DNA from: Neobacillus cucumis
Lineage (GTDB): Bacteria > Bacillota > Bacilli > Bacillales_B > DSM-18226
Reading direction: 5' to 3'
DNA length: 50,528 nucleotides
Assembly (NCBI RefSeq): GCF_016107705.1
Contig: NZ_JAEHGC010000024.1
Location: 1-50,528 of the forward strand
In this document: piece by piece, positions 40,341 through 50,468 of the stretch
How the letters are laid out: each line of letters opens with the position of its first letter
How positions within the stretch are numbered: the stretch's first letter is position 1
The notes under the pieces: model-generated
The model's input: only the letters and a program-made list of their open reading frames with translations
What the model was told of the DNA's origin: nothing
Databases searched by the model: none
Made by a program: the position numbers and the translations under genes

Positions 40341-40356
40341 TGTTTCACGTGAAACT
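40341..40356. promoter_or_regulatory. parS site, Spo0J/ParB loading site
   Basis: TGTTTCACGTGAAACT matches the Bacillus parS consensus TGTTNCACGTGAAACA at all but the last position, with a 14-base perfect palindrome. It lies between metG and tatD, near the origin, where a B. subtilis parS at about 4 degrees is also found. It is bound by ParB/Spo0J, which recruits SMC and drives origin segregation. Confidence 0.9.
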
Positions 40357-40359
40357 TTA

Positions 40360-40392
40360 TTAAAGCAAAAGAGCCCATTAAAGGCTCTTTTG
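40360..40392 (-). terminator. Terminator after metG
   Basis: Minus-strand ten-pair hairpin CAAAAGAGCC/GGCTCTTTTG (40366-40375 with 40383-40392) ending in a short T run. It abuts the parS site. Confidence 0.85.
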
Positions 40393-40401
40393 TATGAAAC
40401 T

Positions 40402-42387
<1,986 letters not shown>

Positions 42388-42439
42388 TTAAACTCTACTT
42401 AACCATTATTGCCTCTTTTTTAGCCTCTTATATCATCAA

Positions 42440-42468
42440 AATATACCGAAAAACTTTGCTTTGTGCAA
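42440..42468 (-). promoter_or_regulatory. Sigma-A promoter of metG
   Basis: Minus-strand TTGCAC (42463-42468), 17-base spacer, TATATT (42440-42445). These are the same hexamers as rrn P1 at the left edge. Confidence 0.65.
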
Positions 42469-42741
42469 CAAACCAACAATTGGCGAAAATTCACTAATTC
42501 CATTATCCCAAATGGCGGACGTAAAAGTCGAATTTTCTGCGAAGAATATGAGGAATAAAAGTAGGTATATATTGAATTTTGTAGAATTTTGTCGAATTAC
42601 GAGAGCTGAAATTCTGATTCTTGATCTGCATCACAATAATAAAGAAAACTTGAAAAACTGAATAATTATTCAGTAAAACCCTGTTAAATCAAGCTTTCAG
42701 CAACTTGAAAAAATTCCCTTATTATTTATTTAATAAAATAA

Positions 42742-42770
42742 TTGACGAATATGGGAATGGCTGGTATTAT
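42742..42770 (+). promoter_or_regulatory. Sigma-A promoter of abrB
   Basis: TTGACG (42742-42747), 17-base spacer, TATTAT (42765-42770). A TGACGAA 0A-type sequence overlaps the -35. Confidence 0.7.
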
Positions 42771-42786
42771 TGAGTTGTGAAAATAT

Positions 42787-42803
42787 TGTCGAATAATGAC
42801 GAA
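42787..42803 (+). promoter_or_regulatory. Tandem Spo0A boxes repressing abrB
   Basis: TGTCGAA (42787-42793) and TGACGAA (42797-42803), ten bases apart, both perfect TGNCGAA. They lie downstream of the -10 exactly as in B. subtilis abrB, where Spo0A-P represses from this position. Confidence 0.85.
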
Positions 42804-42845
42804 GAATAAATAGAGAAAAACAAGTTGAGAGGAGATTAGAAACAC

Positions 42846-43130
42846 ATGAAATCTACAGGAATTGTTCGTAAAGTTGATGAATTAGGACGAGTAGTTATTC
42901 CAATCGAATTAAGACGTACATTAGGTATTGCAGAAAAGGATGCGCTTGAAATCTATGTGGATGATGACCGTATTATCCTTAAGAAATACAAGCCAAATAT
43001 GACTTGCCAAGTAACAGGGGAAGTTTCTGATGATAACTTAGCACTTGCCGGCGGTAAATTAATTCTTAGCCGTGAAGGTGCAGAACAATTATTAAAAGAA
43101 ATCCAAGACTCATTTGAGTTAGTAAAATAA
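42846..43130 (+). CDS. abrB: Transition-state regulator AbrB
   Basis: Global repressor of post-exponential functions, including spoVG. The 94 residues have the swapped-hairpin AbrB domain (1-50: MKSTGIVRKVDELGRVVIPI, ELRRTLGIAEKDALEIYVDD) and a C-terminal multimerisation domain of the same fold. It is the only plus-strand gene and opposes all neighbours, as in B. subtilis. GAGGAG lies upstream of the ATG. Spo0A boxes and a possible AbrB-binding A+T-rich leader suggest the classical control. It is a paralogue of SpoVT in this window. Confidence 0.98.
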   Translation: MKSTGIVRKVDELGRVVIPIELRRTLGIAEKDALEIYVDDDRIILKKYKPNMTCQVTGEVSDDNLALAGGKLILSREGAEQLLKEIQDSFELVK

Positions 43131-43136
43131 AAGACG

Positions 43137-43170
43137 AAAGCTCCAGACTTTATGGTCTGGAGCTTTTTTT
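43137..43170 (+). terminator. Convergent terminator of abrB and rsmI
   Basis: Perfect 12-pair hairpin AAAGCTCCAGAC/GTCTGGAGCTTT with a T run on the plus strand and a weaker one on the minus strand, between the two convergent stop codons. Confidence 0.9.
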
Positions 43171-43172
43171 GA

Positions 43173-44048
43173 TTAATGTTCAATATGATAAGCCTGGTAT
43201 ACTTCTCGTTTATTCACTCCGCGATCCTTTGCTGTTTGTTTAATGGCCTCTTTGGATGGTATATTTTTTAGCGTGATGTAGTGATTCACATGTTCCTCAA
43301 TCGTTAAATCATCCCACCAGCTGCTTGTTTCTTCATTAACTCGGTTCCCACCTTCAACAATTAAACAAAATTCACCGCGGACTTCCTCTTGATTTGCCCA
43401 TTCCACCGTCTCTTGAATACTGCCTCTGATAAATTCCTCATACCTTTTTGTTAATTCTCTGCATAAGGAAACTTTTCGATCACCGAGGATTTCCAGCATA
43501 ATGGACAGAGTTTCTTTTAAACGGTGTGGTGATTCATAGAAAATCATTGTTGCTTCCTGATGTTTCAAGCCTTCTAATTCCTTACGTTTGTCCTTCTTAT
43601 TACGATTTAAAAAACCATAAAAATAGAAGGGCTGGGTTACAAGTCCGGAAGCAATTAAGGAAGTGAGTGCTGCATTTGCACCAGGTAATGGAACAACCGT
43701 TAACTCCTCGGCGATTGCCGCCGTTACGAGCTCATAGCCAGGGTCGGAGATGGTTGGCATTCCTGCATCGCTAACAAGGGCAATTTTTAAGCCGTCCTTT
43801 ACCTTCAAAATCAATTTCTCCCCACTTGTCTCCTTATTGTGCTCGTGATAACTTACCACAGGGGTCGTAATTTCAAAGTAATTACATAGTTTTTTTGTAT
43901 TTCGAGTATCTTCAGCAGCAATTAAGTCCGCTTCTTTTAAAATTCTAATTGCCCGAACGCTCATGTCTTCCAGATTTCCAATAGGGGTTGGAACGAGATA
44001 AAGAATCCCCTTTTGCTCCTCGTTTTCAAAGCTCTTTTGCTGCCACAT
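43173..44048 (-). CDS. rsmI: 16S rRNA 2'-O-ribose C1402 methyltransferase RsmI
   Basis: Methylates the ribose of C1402 in the ribosomal P site. The 291-residue protein of the tetrapyrrole methylase fold reads [22 protein letters not shown] at the start, then AEDTRNTKKL and ALVSDAGMPTISDPGYELV, the SAM-binding region. The ATG at 44048 gives the family start MWQQKSF. It overlaps yazA by 23 bases. Confidence 0.96.
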   Translation of the reverse strand: MWQQKSFENEEQKGILYLVPTPIGNLEDMSVRAIRILKEADLIAAEDTRNTKKLCNYFEITTPVVSYHEHNKETSGEKLILKVKDGLKIALVSDAGMPTISDPGYELVTAAIAEELTVVPLPGANAALTSLIASGLVTQPFYFYGFLNRNKKDKRKELEGLKHQEATMIFYESPHRLKETLSIMLEILGDRKVSLCRELTKRYEEFIRGSIQETVEWANQEEVRGEFCLIVEGGNRVNEETSSWWDDLTIEEHVNHYITLKNIPSKEAIKQTAKDRGVNKREVYQAYHIEH

Positions 44049-44313
44049 CATAACCACCCGTTTCCCTAATTAAAAACTCCAATTTTTTCTTTCTCGTTAA
44101 CCGTTTAAATTGATACTCTGCTTTTAGGGCATCACTCTTATTGTCATAAGTTTTGAAAAATGTTAATGATAACGGTCCTCTCCCTCGGGTATATTTTGCC
44201 CCTTTCCCATCATTATGGAGCTTTAGCCTTCGGTCAAGATTATTTGTATATCCTCCGTAGAAGCTTCCATCCCCGCATGTTAGTACATAAAAGATGTGAT
44301 TATTTTTCTCCAT
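44026..44313 (-). CDS. yazA: GIY-YIG domain protein YazA
   Basis: A 95-residue single-domain GIY-YIG protein of the UPF0213 family. [31 protein letters not shown] has the GIY-YIG core as YVL and YGG, the arginine in LDRR and the histidine nearby. The family is related to structure-specific nucleases of the SLX1 type; its substrate is unknown. It overlaps trmN6 by 14 bases and rsmI by 23. Confidence 0.92.
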   Translation of the reverse strand: MEKNNHIFYVLTCGDGSFYGGYTNNLDRRLKLHNDGKGAKYTRGRGPLSLTFFKTYDNKSDALKAEYQFKRLTRKKKLEFLIRETGGYDVAAKEL

Positions 44314-45043
44314 ATAAAATCCCTCTTATTTCGGGAGTATATTCATTGTCTTCATTATAGACAATGATCGGGGGTAAAATCTTCAAGTCTGGGCTTCCAT
44401 CCTTTATGGCTTCTACTAATAAAGTATTGGCCTCTTTTCCTATCTTAGGATACACAAACTGAATCCGTTTTGGCTCAAGACGATATTTACGCATTAAAGA
44501 AATGATATCCAATAATCGCCCTGGCCGGTGAACAAATGCCACCTTCCCCCCCTGCCTTACTAACTGACTTGAAACGCTTATTGCATCCTCTAACGTGCAA
44601 TAGATTTCATGGCGGGCAATGGCCAGGTGCTCATTTAAATTAATTTCACCCGTTGAAGGAGTTACAAAATAAGGTGGATTGCATGTTACCACATCAAAAT
44701 TCCCATAACCCAAAAGCTTTGGCATGTTCTTAATGTCGCCGTGAACCATTTTTAGCCGGTCCTGCAGCCCATTATATTCAATACTTCTTATTGCCATATC
44801 ATATAGTCTTTCTTGAATTTCCACTCCCGTAATTGTACCTTTTGTTCTTACGCTCAAAAACAAAGGAATCACTCCATTCCCACTGCACAGATCCACTAAA
44901 TTTCCTTTTTGAATGGGGACATAGACAAACCGTGCCAGCAAAACGGCATCGAGTGAAAAAGCAAAAACAGAGGGACTCTGGATTATTCGTAAGTCCTCTG
45001 CTAATAAATAATCAAGCCGTTCATCATCTTTTAAATTAACCAT
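44300..45043 (-). CDS. trmN6: tRNA1(Val) adenine-N6 methyltransferase family protein (YabB)
   Basis: Class I SAM methyltransferase related to E. coli TrmN6 (YfiC), which makes m6A37 in tRNA-Val. The 247 residues show the SAM loop [14 protein letters not shown] near 47 and the amino-methylase motif CNPPY near 122. The ATG at 45043 follows GGTGAT. Substrate in Bacillus is inferred from the family only. It is part of the holB-ricT-yabA-trmN6-yazA-rsmI cluster. Confidence 0.9.
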   Translation of the reverse strand: MVNLKDDERLDYLLAEDLRIIQSPSVFAFSLDAVLLARFVYVPIQKGNLVDLCSGNGVIPLFLSVRTKGTITGVEIQERLYDMAIRSIEYNGLQDRLKMVHGDIKNMPKLLGYGNFDVVTCNPPYFVTPSTGEINLNEHLAIARHEIYCTLEDAISVSSQLVRQGGKVAFVHRPGRLLDIISLMRKYRLEPKRIQFVYPKIGKEANTLLVEAIKDGSPDLKILPPIIVYNEDNEYTPEIRGILYGEK

Positions 45044-45060
45044 ATGTATCACCTGACTTA

Positions 45061-45091
45061 TAAAAATAGCCTTCCTTTTGGCAGGAAGGCC
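45061..45091 (-). terminator. Terminator after yabA
   Basis: Minus-strand hairpin GCCTTCC/GGAAGGC (45069-45075 with 45084-45090) and TATTTTTA, six bases after yabA. It splits the cluster between yabA and trmN6. Confidence 0.82.
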
Positions 45092-45096
45092 GATTC

Positions 45097-45465
45097 TTAT
45101 TTTTTATTTAGAAAAGAAAGGCAGAACAAGCAATCCCCTTCCTTACGTAAGCTCCCAAAATGAAGATTGCAAATATGAAACCCTTCATGGTAAAGACGAG
45201 CAAGGTTATCATATCCTTCACCAATATCAAAGGGCTTATCACTCGGTTGTACTTGAGCTGCCCCTTTTTTCATGGTGACATCCTTCTTTCCCTTTTCCGT
45301 GGTCACATCTAAACGGCGCCTTAGATGCTCATTCTCCAGCTTTAAATAATGATTTTCTTCTATTATTTCAGCCAGATGCTGCTTTAATTCCCCCAGCTGT
45401 TGGTAAAGCTGGCCAATTTGTGTTTCCATATTACTAACTGAATCAAATATCTCTTTTTTATCCAC
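45097..45465 (-). CDS. yabA: Replication initiation control protein YabA, GTG start
   Basis: Tetrameric regulator that bridges DnaA and DnaN and limits initiation. The 122 residues have an N-terminal coiled coil (about 1-60: [22 protein letters not shown]) and a C-terminal zinc domain ([26 protein letters not shown]) with the ligands H, C, C, C. The GTG at 45465 lies five bases after GAGGTGG and yields (M)DKKEIFDS like B. subtilis YabA. Confidence 0.96.
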   Translation of the reverse strand: MDKKEIFDSVSNMETQIGQLYQQLGELKQHLAEIIEENHYLKLENEHLRRRLDVTTEKGKKDVTMKKGAAQVQPSDKPFDIGEGYDNLARLYHEGFHICNLHFGSLRKEGDCLFCLSFLNKK

Positions 45466-45478
45466 GTATTCCACCTCG

Positions 45479-46306
45479 TTAATCTGTGGATTGTATCGAA
45501 AAGGCACCTTCTTTAATGATTTCATCCAAAGTATACTCGAGAACCCGATCGTGTTCCTTTAGCTCCACCTGAAGGACCCGCTCTAAGATATTTAATCCTA
45601 CCACTTTTCCTTCTCCAAGGGGAGTAACAATGATTTCACCAATATCCGGCAACTGCTCCTTGGCTGATTCATATTCATCATTTTCATATTTTAAACAGCA
45701 CATGAGCCTGCCGCATAGTCCAGATATTTTCGTTGGATTTAATGATAGATTTTGATCCTTCGCCATTTTAATCGAAACGGGATCAAAGTCACCTAGAAAG
45801 GTTGAACAACAGAGCATTCTTCCGCATGGCCCAATTCCACCAAGCATTTTTGCTTCATCGCGAACACCAATTTGCCTGAGTTCAATTCTCGTACGGAAAA
45901 TCGCTGCTAAATCCTTTACAAGCTCTCGGAAATCAACTCTTCCGTCAGCGGTAAAATAAAAAATGATTTTGTTACGGTCAAATGTATATTCAACATCCAC
46001 TAGTTTCATATCCAGCTGATGTTCATTGACTTTTTCATTACATGTTTCATATGCTTCCTGTGCAGCCTGTTTGTTTTCCTCAACAATCATTCGATCCTTT
46101 TGATCAGCAATTCTTACTACCTTTTTAAGCGGAAGAACGACATCGTGTTCTTCTACTGTTTTTTTGGCTATAACCGCTTTGCCATATTCGACACCACGAA
46201 CCGTTTCAACAATCACAAAGTCATCCTTCTGAACCTGCAGCTCTCCAGGATCAAAATAATAGATTTTCCCCGCTTTTTTAAATCGTACTCCTACAACATC
46301 ATACAA
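45479..46306 (-). CDS. ricT: RicT (YaaT), PSP1-domain component of the Y-complex
   Basis: With RicA and RicF it forms the iron-sulfur Y-complex that affects RNase Y specificity, the phosphorelay, competence and biofilm formation. The 275-residue PSP1 protein is cysteine-rich in the middle: [21 protein letters not shown] and [17 protein letters not shown] supply the cluster cysteines. The start is TTG at 46306 after GGAGG (nine-base gap). It overlaps holB by eight bases. Confidence 0.95.
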   Translation of the reverse strand: MYDVVGVRFKKAGKIYYFDPGELQVQKDDFVIVETVRGVEYGKAVIAKKTVEEHDVVLPLKKVVRIADQKDRMIVEENKQAAQEAYETCNEKVNEHQLDMKLVDVEYTFDRNKIIFYFTADGRVDFRELVKDLAAIFRTRIELRQIGVRDEAKMLGGIGPCGRMLCCSTFLGDFDPVSIKMAKDQNLSLNPTKISGLCGRLMCCLKYENDEYESAKEQLPDIGEIIVTPLGEGKVVGLNILERVLQVELKEHDRVLEYTLDEIIKEGAFSIQSTD

Positions 46307-47315
46307 ACGAAGATCCCTCCTGCAATTTTAGCACAAGCTGTTCCATCATAAGCTGAGGATTCATATTAGCCGCAAGCTTTTTCTTTGCTTCAAGAATAGC
46401 TGACATTTGATCGGTTAAGCGCCGCCTAGATGCCTGCAGGGCAAATTGTTTTAGCCGTTCTCTATCTTCGAGATAAACAATCTGCTCCTGCTTGTCTAGC
46501 TGAATATATAGTAAATCTTTAAAAATAAGAAGTAATAGATCTAAACCACGATTAATCTGTTCTTTCTCTTTAAAGTGAGGAAACCAATCCCCTTGGAGCA
46601 TAATCATCGCCTCCAATGGACTTCTTTTCAACACTTCATATAATTTTACCACGACTTTTTGGGCTTGTGCAAACCAATCATCCCTATTTAATGACAATGC
46701 GTCTTCCAGACTATTCGTTAATTGGGCAAGAAGTGGTGCCTTCATTGGTTCAACGCCATTTTCTATCAATTGTTTCACCATTGCGTGTGGAGATAACGGC
46801 TGGAATGTTAATACCTGACACCGTGAAAGAATGGTAGGCAAGATTTTCTGCGGCTGCTCCGTTAGCAGGAAGGCTGTCGTTTGGGAACTTGGCTCCTCAA
46901 GGAATTTTAGCAAGCTATTGGAGGCACTGACACTCATTTTATCAGCATGCACCAGTATATAGACCTTTTTTAGGGATTCAACTCCCTTTTTTGAAAACTC
47001 CGCCTGAAGGTTTCTTATTTGATCTACTTTAATGGATTGACCATCCGGTTCAACTATATGCACATCAGGGTGGTTGCCATGATTAATCCGCCTACAATTC
47101 GAGCAGGCTTCACATGGATTATACCCATTCATCGGGGATTCACAAAAAAGAGCTTTTGTATATAAAAGGGCAATCTCTTTTTTGCCTGTCCCCCTAATGC
47201 CTTCAAGTAGGTATGCATGGGCAACTCGGTGTTTCTGTATACTGTTTTTAATCATTTTTAATACAGTTGGTTGTACCACTTCCAGTTGATCCCATGTTTT
47301 AACCAAAATCATCAC
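46299..47315 (-). CDS. holB: DNA polymerase III delta' subunit
   Basis: Clamp-loader subunit (AAA+ fold without hydrolysis). The 338 residues show HAYLLEGIRGTGKKEIALL near 33, a zinc module with cysteines in FCESPMNGYNPCEACSNC, and the SRC motif in LSRCQVL near 165. Start choice is open (GTG 47315, ATG 47312, TTG 47306), with AGTGAGTGA immediately upstream. It lies next to darA. In B. subtilis yaaR separates the two; here it is missing. Confidence 0.94.
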   Translation of the reverse strand: MMILVKTWDQLEVVQPTVLKMIKNSIQKHRVAHAYLLEGIRGTGKKEIALLYTKALFCESPMNGYNPCEACSNCRRINHGNHPDVHIVEPDGQSIKVDQIRNLQAEFSKKGVESLKKVYILVHADKMSVSASNSLLKFLEEPSSQTTAFLLTEQPQKILPTILSRCQVLTFQPLSPHAMVKQLIENGVEPMKAPLLAQLTNSLEDALSLNRDDWFAQAQKVVVKLYEVLKRSPLEAMIMLQGDWFPHFKEKEQINRGLDLLLLIFKDLLYIQLDKQEQIVYLEDRERLKQFALQASRRRLTDQMSAILEAKKKLAANMNPQLMMEQLVLKLQEGSSFV

Positions 47316-47343
47316 TCACTTCTATAATTTAAAACCTCTTAGA

Positions 47344-47712
<369 letters not shown>

Positions 47713-47717
47713 CTATA

Positions 47718-47723
47718 ATTATA
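47718..47723 (-). promoter_or_regulatory. Extended -10 promoter of darA-holB group
   Basis: Minus-strand TATAAT preceded by TGT gives an extended -10. The -35 region is poor. It lies about 45 bases upstream of darA. Confidence 0.5.
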
Positions 47724-47781
47724 ACAGGTATTAAGTGTCTTTACATACTAGAAAAGGGGTAGTTTTCCTTTTGAAGAATAG

Positions 47782-47807
47782 AAAAAAAGCCTTAAGGTTA
47801 AGGCTTT
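47782..47807 (-). terminator. Terminator overlapping the tmk stop codon
   Basis: Minus-strand ten-pair hairpin AAAGCCTTAA/TTAAGGCTTT (47786-47807) with a T run. The tmk TAA lies inside the left arm. Confidence 0.88.
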
Positions 47808-48427
47808 GTCTCTTCTAATTTATCCTTTATAATCTGAATTGTCCTTTGGAATACCTCTTCTAGCGTTCCTGAAGCATCTATTTTAACAATCCTATCTGCA
47901 AAACGCTCCAAAATATGATGATATCCTTCCCTTACCTTTTGGTGGAATTCAAGATTTTCTAAATCTAAGCGATTAATTTCCCGTCCTTTATTTTTATTAA
48001 TTCGCTTTAACCCTACCTCAGGCTCAATATCAAAGTAAATCGTTAAATCAGGCATCATATTCTCAATGGCAAACTGGTTAATATTCAGTACTTCATCTAT
48101 TCCCAAGCCTCGAGCATATCCTTGATATGCTAAAGAGCTATCAACAAACCGATCACAAAAGACCACTTTTCCTTCCCCTAATGCAGGCTTTACCTTTTCA
48201 ATTAAATGCTGTCTTCGTGCAGCTGCATACAGCAAAGCTTCTGTCCGCGGATCCATAGCCGTATTTTCTTGATTCAAGATTACACCTCTAATTTGTTCCG
48301 CTATATCGATACCGCCCGGCTCCCTTGTCAGTATTGCATCCTCATATTGCCTCGCAACCATACTAATGATGGTTGTCTTCCCTGCACCATCCGGGCCTTC
48401 AAACGTAATAAACATTCCATTCTTCAT
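47798..48427 (-). CDS. tmk: Thymidylate kinase
   Basis: Phosphorylates dTMP to dTDP. The 209 residues contain the P-loop [11 protein letters not shown] near 9, the DRF motif [18 protein letters not shown] near 90 and a LID region near 145. GGAGGG lies eight bases from the ATG. Its stop codon sits in the terminator hairpin. It follows the decarboxylase gene by 24 bases, suggesting one operon. Confidence 0.96.
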   Translation of the reverse strand: MKNGMFITFEGPDGAGKTTIISMVARQYEDAILTREPGGIDIAEQIRGVILNQENTAMDPRTEALLYAAARRQHLIEKVKPALGEGKVVFCDRFVDSSLAYQGYARGLGIDEVLNINQFAIENMMPDLTIYFDIEPEVGLKRINKNKGREINRLDLENLEFHQKVREGYHHILERFADRIVKIDASGTLEEVFQRTIQIIKDKLEETKP

Positions 48428-48451
48428 TAAATTAACCCTCCAAAACCCATC

Positions 48452-49879
48452 TTAAGATGTCCTATATACGCTTATTAGACCACTTTTTAAAAAGCTTCCG
48501 CCCTGAAACCGTGCACCGCTCTCCATTAATCTTACAAGATTTCGTATTTGCCCGTCCGTAATTCGTTCCCCTTTTAGCAGCAGCGGAATACCTGGGGGAT
48601 AGGGAACGATGGTTTCCGCAGATACTTGGTCAACTGACTCTAAGAGTGGGATTTTTCTTTCCCTCAAATCTTCCATTTTTCTATAAGGGATGGCCAGTCC
48701 AGAGATTTTTTGTTCAATCTTCTTAGTTTCTATATTTATCTCATTATCCTTAATACCCTCTAAAACTTTTTGAATTTTCCCCGCCGTTTCTTCAAAAGGA
48801 TAGATTTGATTTTCCTTAAGCAAAGGGAGAATCAGCAATACATTGTGTGGATCTGCAAGTTCCGTAAAAATCCCCTGCTCCTCCAATATGCTTTGAAGAT
48901 CAAATCCACTAAGATGGCTGGTAGACTGGATCGTTATTTTCAGCGGGTCACCTAAATAATTCGGATAAGTTAAGACTTTTATACCTGAAACCTCTTTGAG
49001 TAATTGCTTAAATCGATTTCTTTCCTTTAAAAGATACAGTACATCCTCCTGTTGGTAGGAGAATAGATAATGCCTTGCTATATCTAATGACGCCATAATC
49101 GGATAGGACGGGCTGCTCGATTGAAGAATTTGCAAGTAATCCTTGACCCTATCCATTTGAATTCGATTGCCATTAACATGTAAATAAGATCCCATTGTCA
49201 TAGCTGGGAGTGTTTTATGTGCAGATTGAACTACGATATCAGCCCTTAATTGTACAGCTGAAGGCGGAAAAGGGCTGCCTACAATAAAATGAGGTCCATG
49301 AGCCTCATCAACTAATACAGGAATATTATGTATATGGGCATAATTTATAATACTTTCTAAATCGTATGCCATCCCGTAGTAATTTGGGTAGGTTAAAATT
49401 AATGCACTGGCATTAGGGTATAAATCAATTGCTTCCTTTACTGTTTCTAAATGAACACCTGAAGCAACTTTCCACTCATTATCTATCTCCGGTTCTAAAA
49501 AAATCGGATTTACCTTCGCTAATCGTAACCCATTTACTACTGATTTATGACAATTCCTTTGAACAAGCACAAGATCATCCTCGCGACAGGCCGCCATGAT
49601 CATCGCCAAATTTCCAACTGTCGATCCATTAATAAGAAAAAAACTGCTTCTGGTTTGATATAGATCTTGCAGAAGCTGTTCAGCCTCCAAAATCGCTCCC
49701 TCAGGTGAGTGCAAATCATCTAATCCTGAGAGTTCTGTCGCATCGAGCTTAAGGATTTGTTCAAAATAATCCTTTGCAATTGTTCCATATTTATGCCCCG
49801 GTACATGAAAGGAAATTGGACTTTTGTTGATGTGTTCTACTAATGCTTGATAAAGTGGGATTTTTTGTTGGTTTTTCAT
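48452..49879 (-). CDS. yaaO: Orn/Lys/Arg decarboxylase family PLP enzyme (YaaO-like)
   Basis: Fold type I PLP decarboxylase. The 475 residues start ISFHVPGHKYG, contain FFLINGSTVGNLAMIMA and VDEAHGPHFI, and have the Schiff-base lysine in VVQSAHKTLPAMTMGS near 222. A C-terminal decarboxylase domain follows (about 370-475). It is shorter than inducible acid-resistance decarboxylases, lacking their N-terminal wing domain. The substrate (arginine, lysine or ornithine) cannot be told from sequence. Confidence 0.9.
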   Translation of the reverse strand: MKNQQKIPLYQALVEHINKSPISFHVPGHKYGTIAKDYFEQILKLDATELSGLDDLHSPEGAILEAEQLLQDLYQTRSSFFLINGSTVGNLAMIMAACREDDLVLVQRNCHKSVVNGLRLAKVNPIFLEPEIDNEWKVASGVHLETVKEAIDLYPNASALILTYPNYYGMAYDLESIINYAHIHNIPVLVDEAHGPHFIVGSPFPPSAVQLRADIVVQSAHKTLPAMTMGSYLHVNGNRIQMDRVKDYLQILQSSSPSYPIMASLDIARHYLFSYQQEDVLYLLKERNRFKQLLKEVSGIKVLTYPNYLGDPLKITIQSTSHLSGFDLQSILEEQGIFTELADPHNVLLILPLLKENQIYPFEETAGKIQKVLEGIKDNEINIETKKIEQKISGLAIPYRKMEDLRERKIPLLESVDQVSAETIVPYPPGIPLLLKGERITDGQIRNLVRLMESGARFQGGSFLKSGLISVYRTS

Positions 49880-49947
49880 TTACGTTACATCCTTAAAAGA
49901 GTCCTATCTATTTTATCAAAAGATTGATTTCTTTCCCATTTGTTTGC

Positions 49948-49973
49948 AAAAAAATAAAGTCCTAAAAGGACTT
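49948..49973 (-). terminator. Terminator after csfB
   Basis: Minus-strand hairpin AAGTCCT/AGGACTT (three-base loop) and ATTTTTTTG, two bases after the csfB stop. Confidence 0.88.
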
Positions 49974-49975
49974 GG

Positions 49976-50179
49976 TTAAGAAAATATCTCCGGTGTAGTG
50001 ATTTTTTTTAATTGTTTTAAAAAGTATTTATATTTTGGGTCACTGGTTTCTGTATTAATTAAGTCTTTTTCACATTCCATGCAGATAAATGACGTGTATA
50101 GATGTATACCTTTCGGTTTTAGCTGATCACAAATAACACACGTTTCCTCATGATACTTTTGTGCAAAAATTGAACTCAA
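49976..50179 (-). CDS. csfB: Anti-sigma-G factor Gin (CsfB), TTG start
   Basis: Forespore zinc-finger protein that holds sigma-G inactive until engulfment and also acts on sigma-E. The 67 residues have two CXXC pairs, ETCVICDQLKPKG and SFICMECEKDL, then a conserved basic C-terminal part (TSDPKYKYFLKQLKKI). The TTG at 50179 is five bases after GGAGGTGG and yields nearly the B. subtilis length; an ATG at 50194 lies inside that ribosome site. Its sigma-F type promoter ends about 20 bases upstream. Confidence 0.93.
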   Translation of the reverse strand: MSSIFAQKYHEETCVICDQLKPKGIHLYTSFICMECEKDLINTETSDPKYKYFLKQLKKITTPEIFS

Positions 50180-50200
50180 TTTGTCCACCTCCATACACCC

Positions 50201-50228
50201 ATTCTTCCCTAAAAAAATAATTGTATAC
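50201..50228 (-). promoter_or_regulatory. Sigma-F promoter of csfB
   Basis: Minus-strand GTATA (50224-50228) matches GYWTA, and GGGAAGAAT (50201-50209) matches GGNRANANT, spacer 14 bases. csfB is sigma-F dependent in B. subtilis. Confidence 0.65.
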
Positions 50229-50232
50229 AATT
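50219..50232. repeat. Perfect 14-base palindrome over the csfB -35
   Basis: AATTGTATACAATT covers the sigma-F type -35. It may be chance in A+T-rich DNA or an operator. Confidence 0.35.
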
Positions 50233-50433
50233 TTTTGAATAGTCTTTTTCAGGGGTTCCTGTTTCTTAGTTTATGCCCTCTTTTGGAATTGGGTGTATGT
50301 CTATATACGATTTCTTTTTATATACTTCGTACTTTTTTGGATTTTTTACCTTGGTCAGGTTTACCTCCCGAATTTGGGCATCTACATTCCATCATCCATG
50401 CCACTCACCCTAGTACTATCTTAATTCCTATGC

Positions 50434-50463
50434 AAAAAAGGACAACCCTCATCGGTTGTCCTT
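50434..50463 (-). terminator. Terminator of the rRNA operon
   Basis: Minus-strand perfect ten-pair hairpin AAGGACAACC/GGTTGTCCTT with a T run, six bases after the 5S 3' end. Confidence 0.92.
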
Positions 50464-50468
50464 CACTT

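Noticed and set aside
42461..42661. Plus-strand open frame of 66 codons upstream of abrB
   Set aside because: It lies over the metG promoter and 0A-box region, lacks a ribosome site, and has no recognisable domain.
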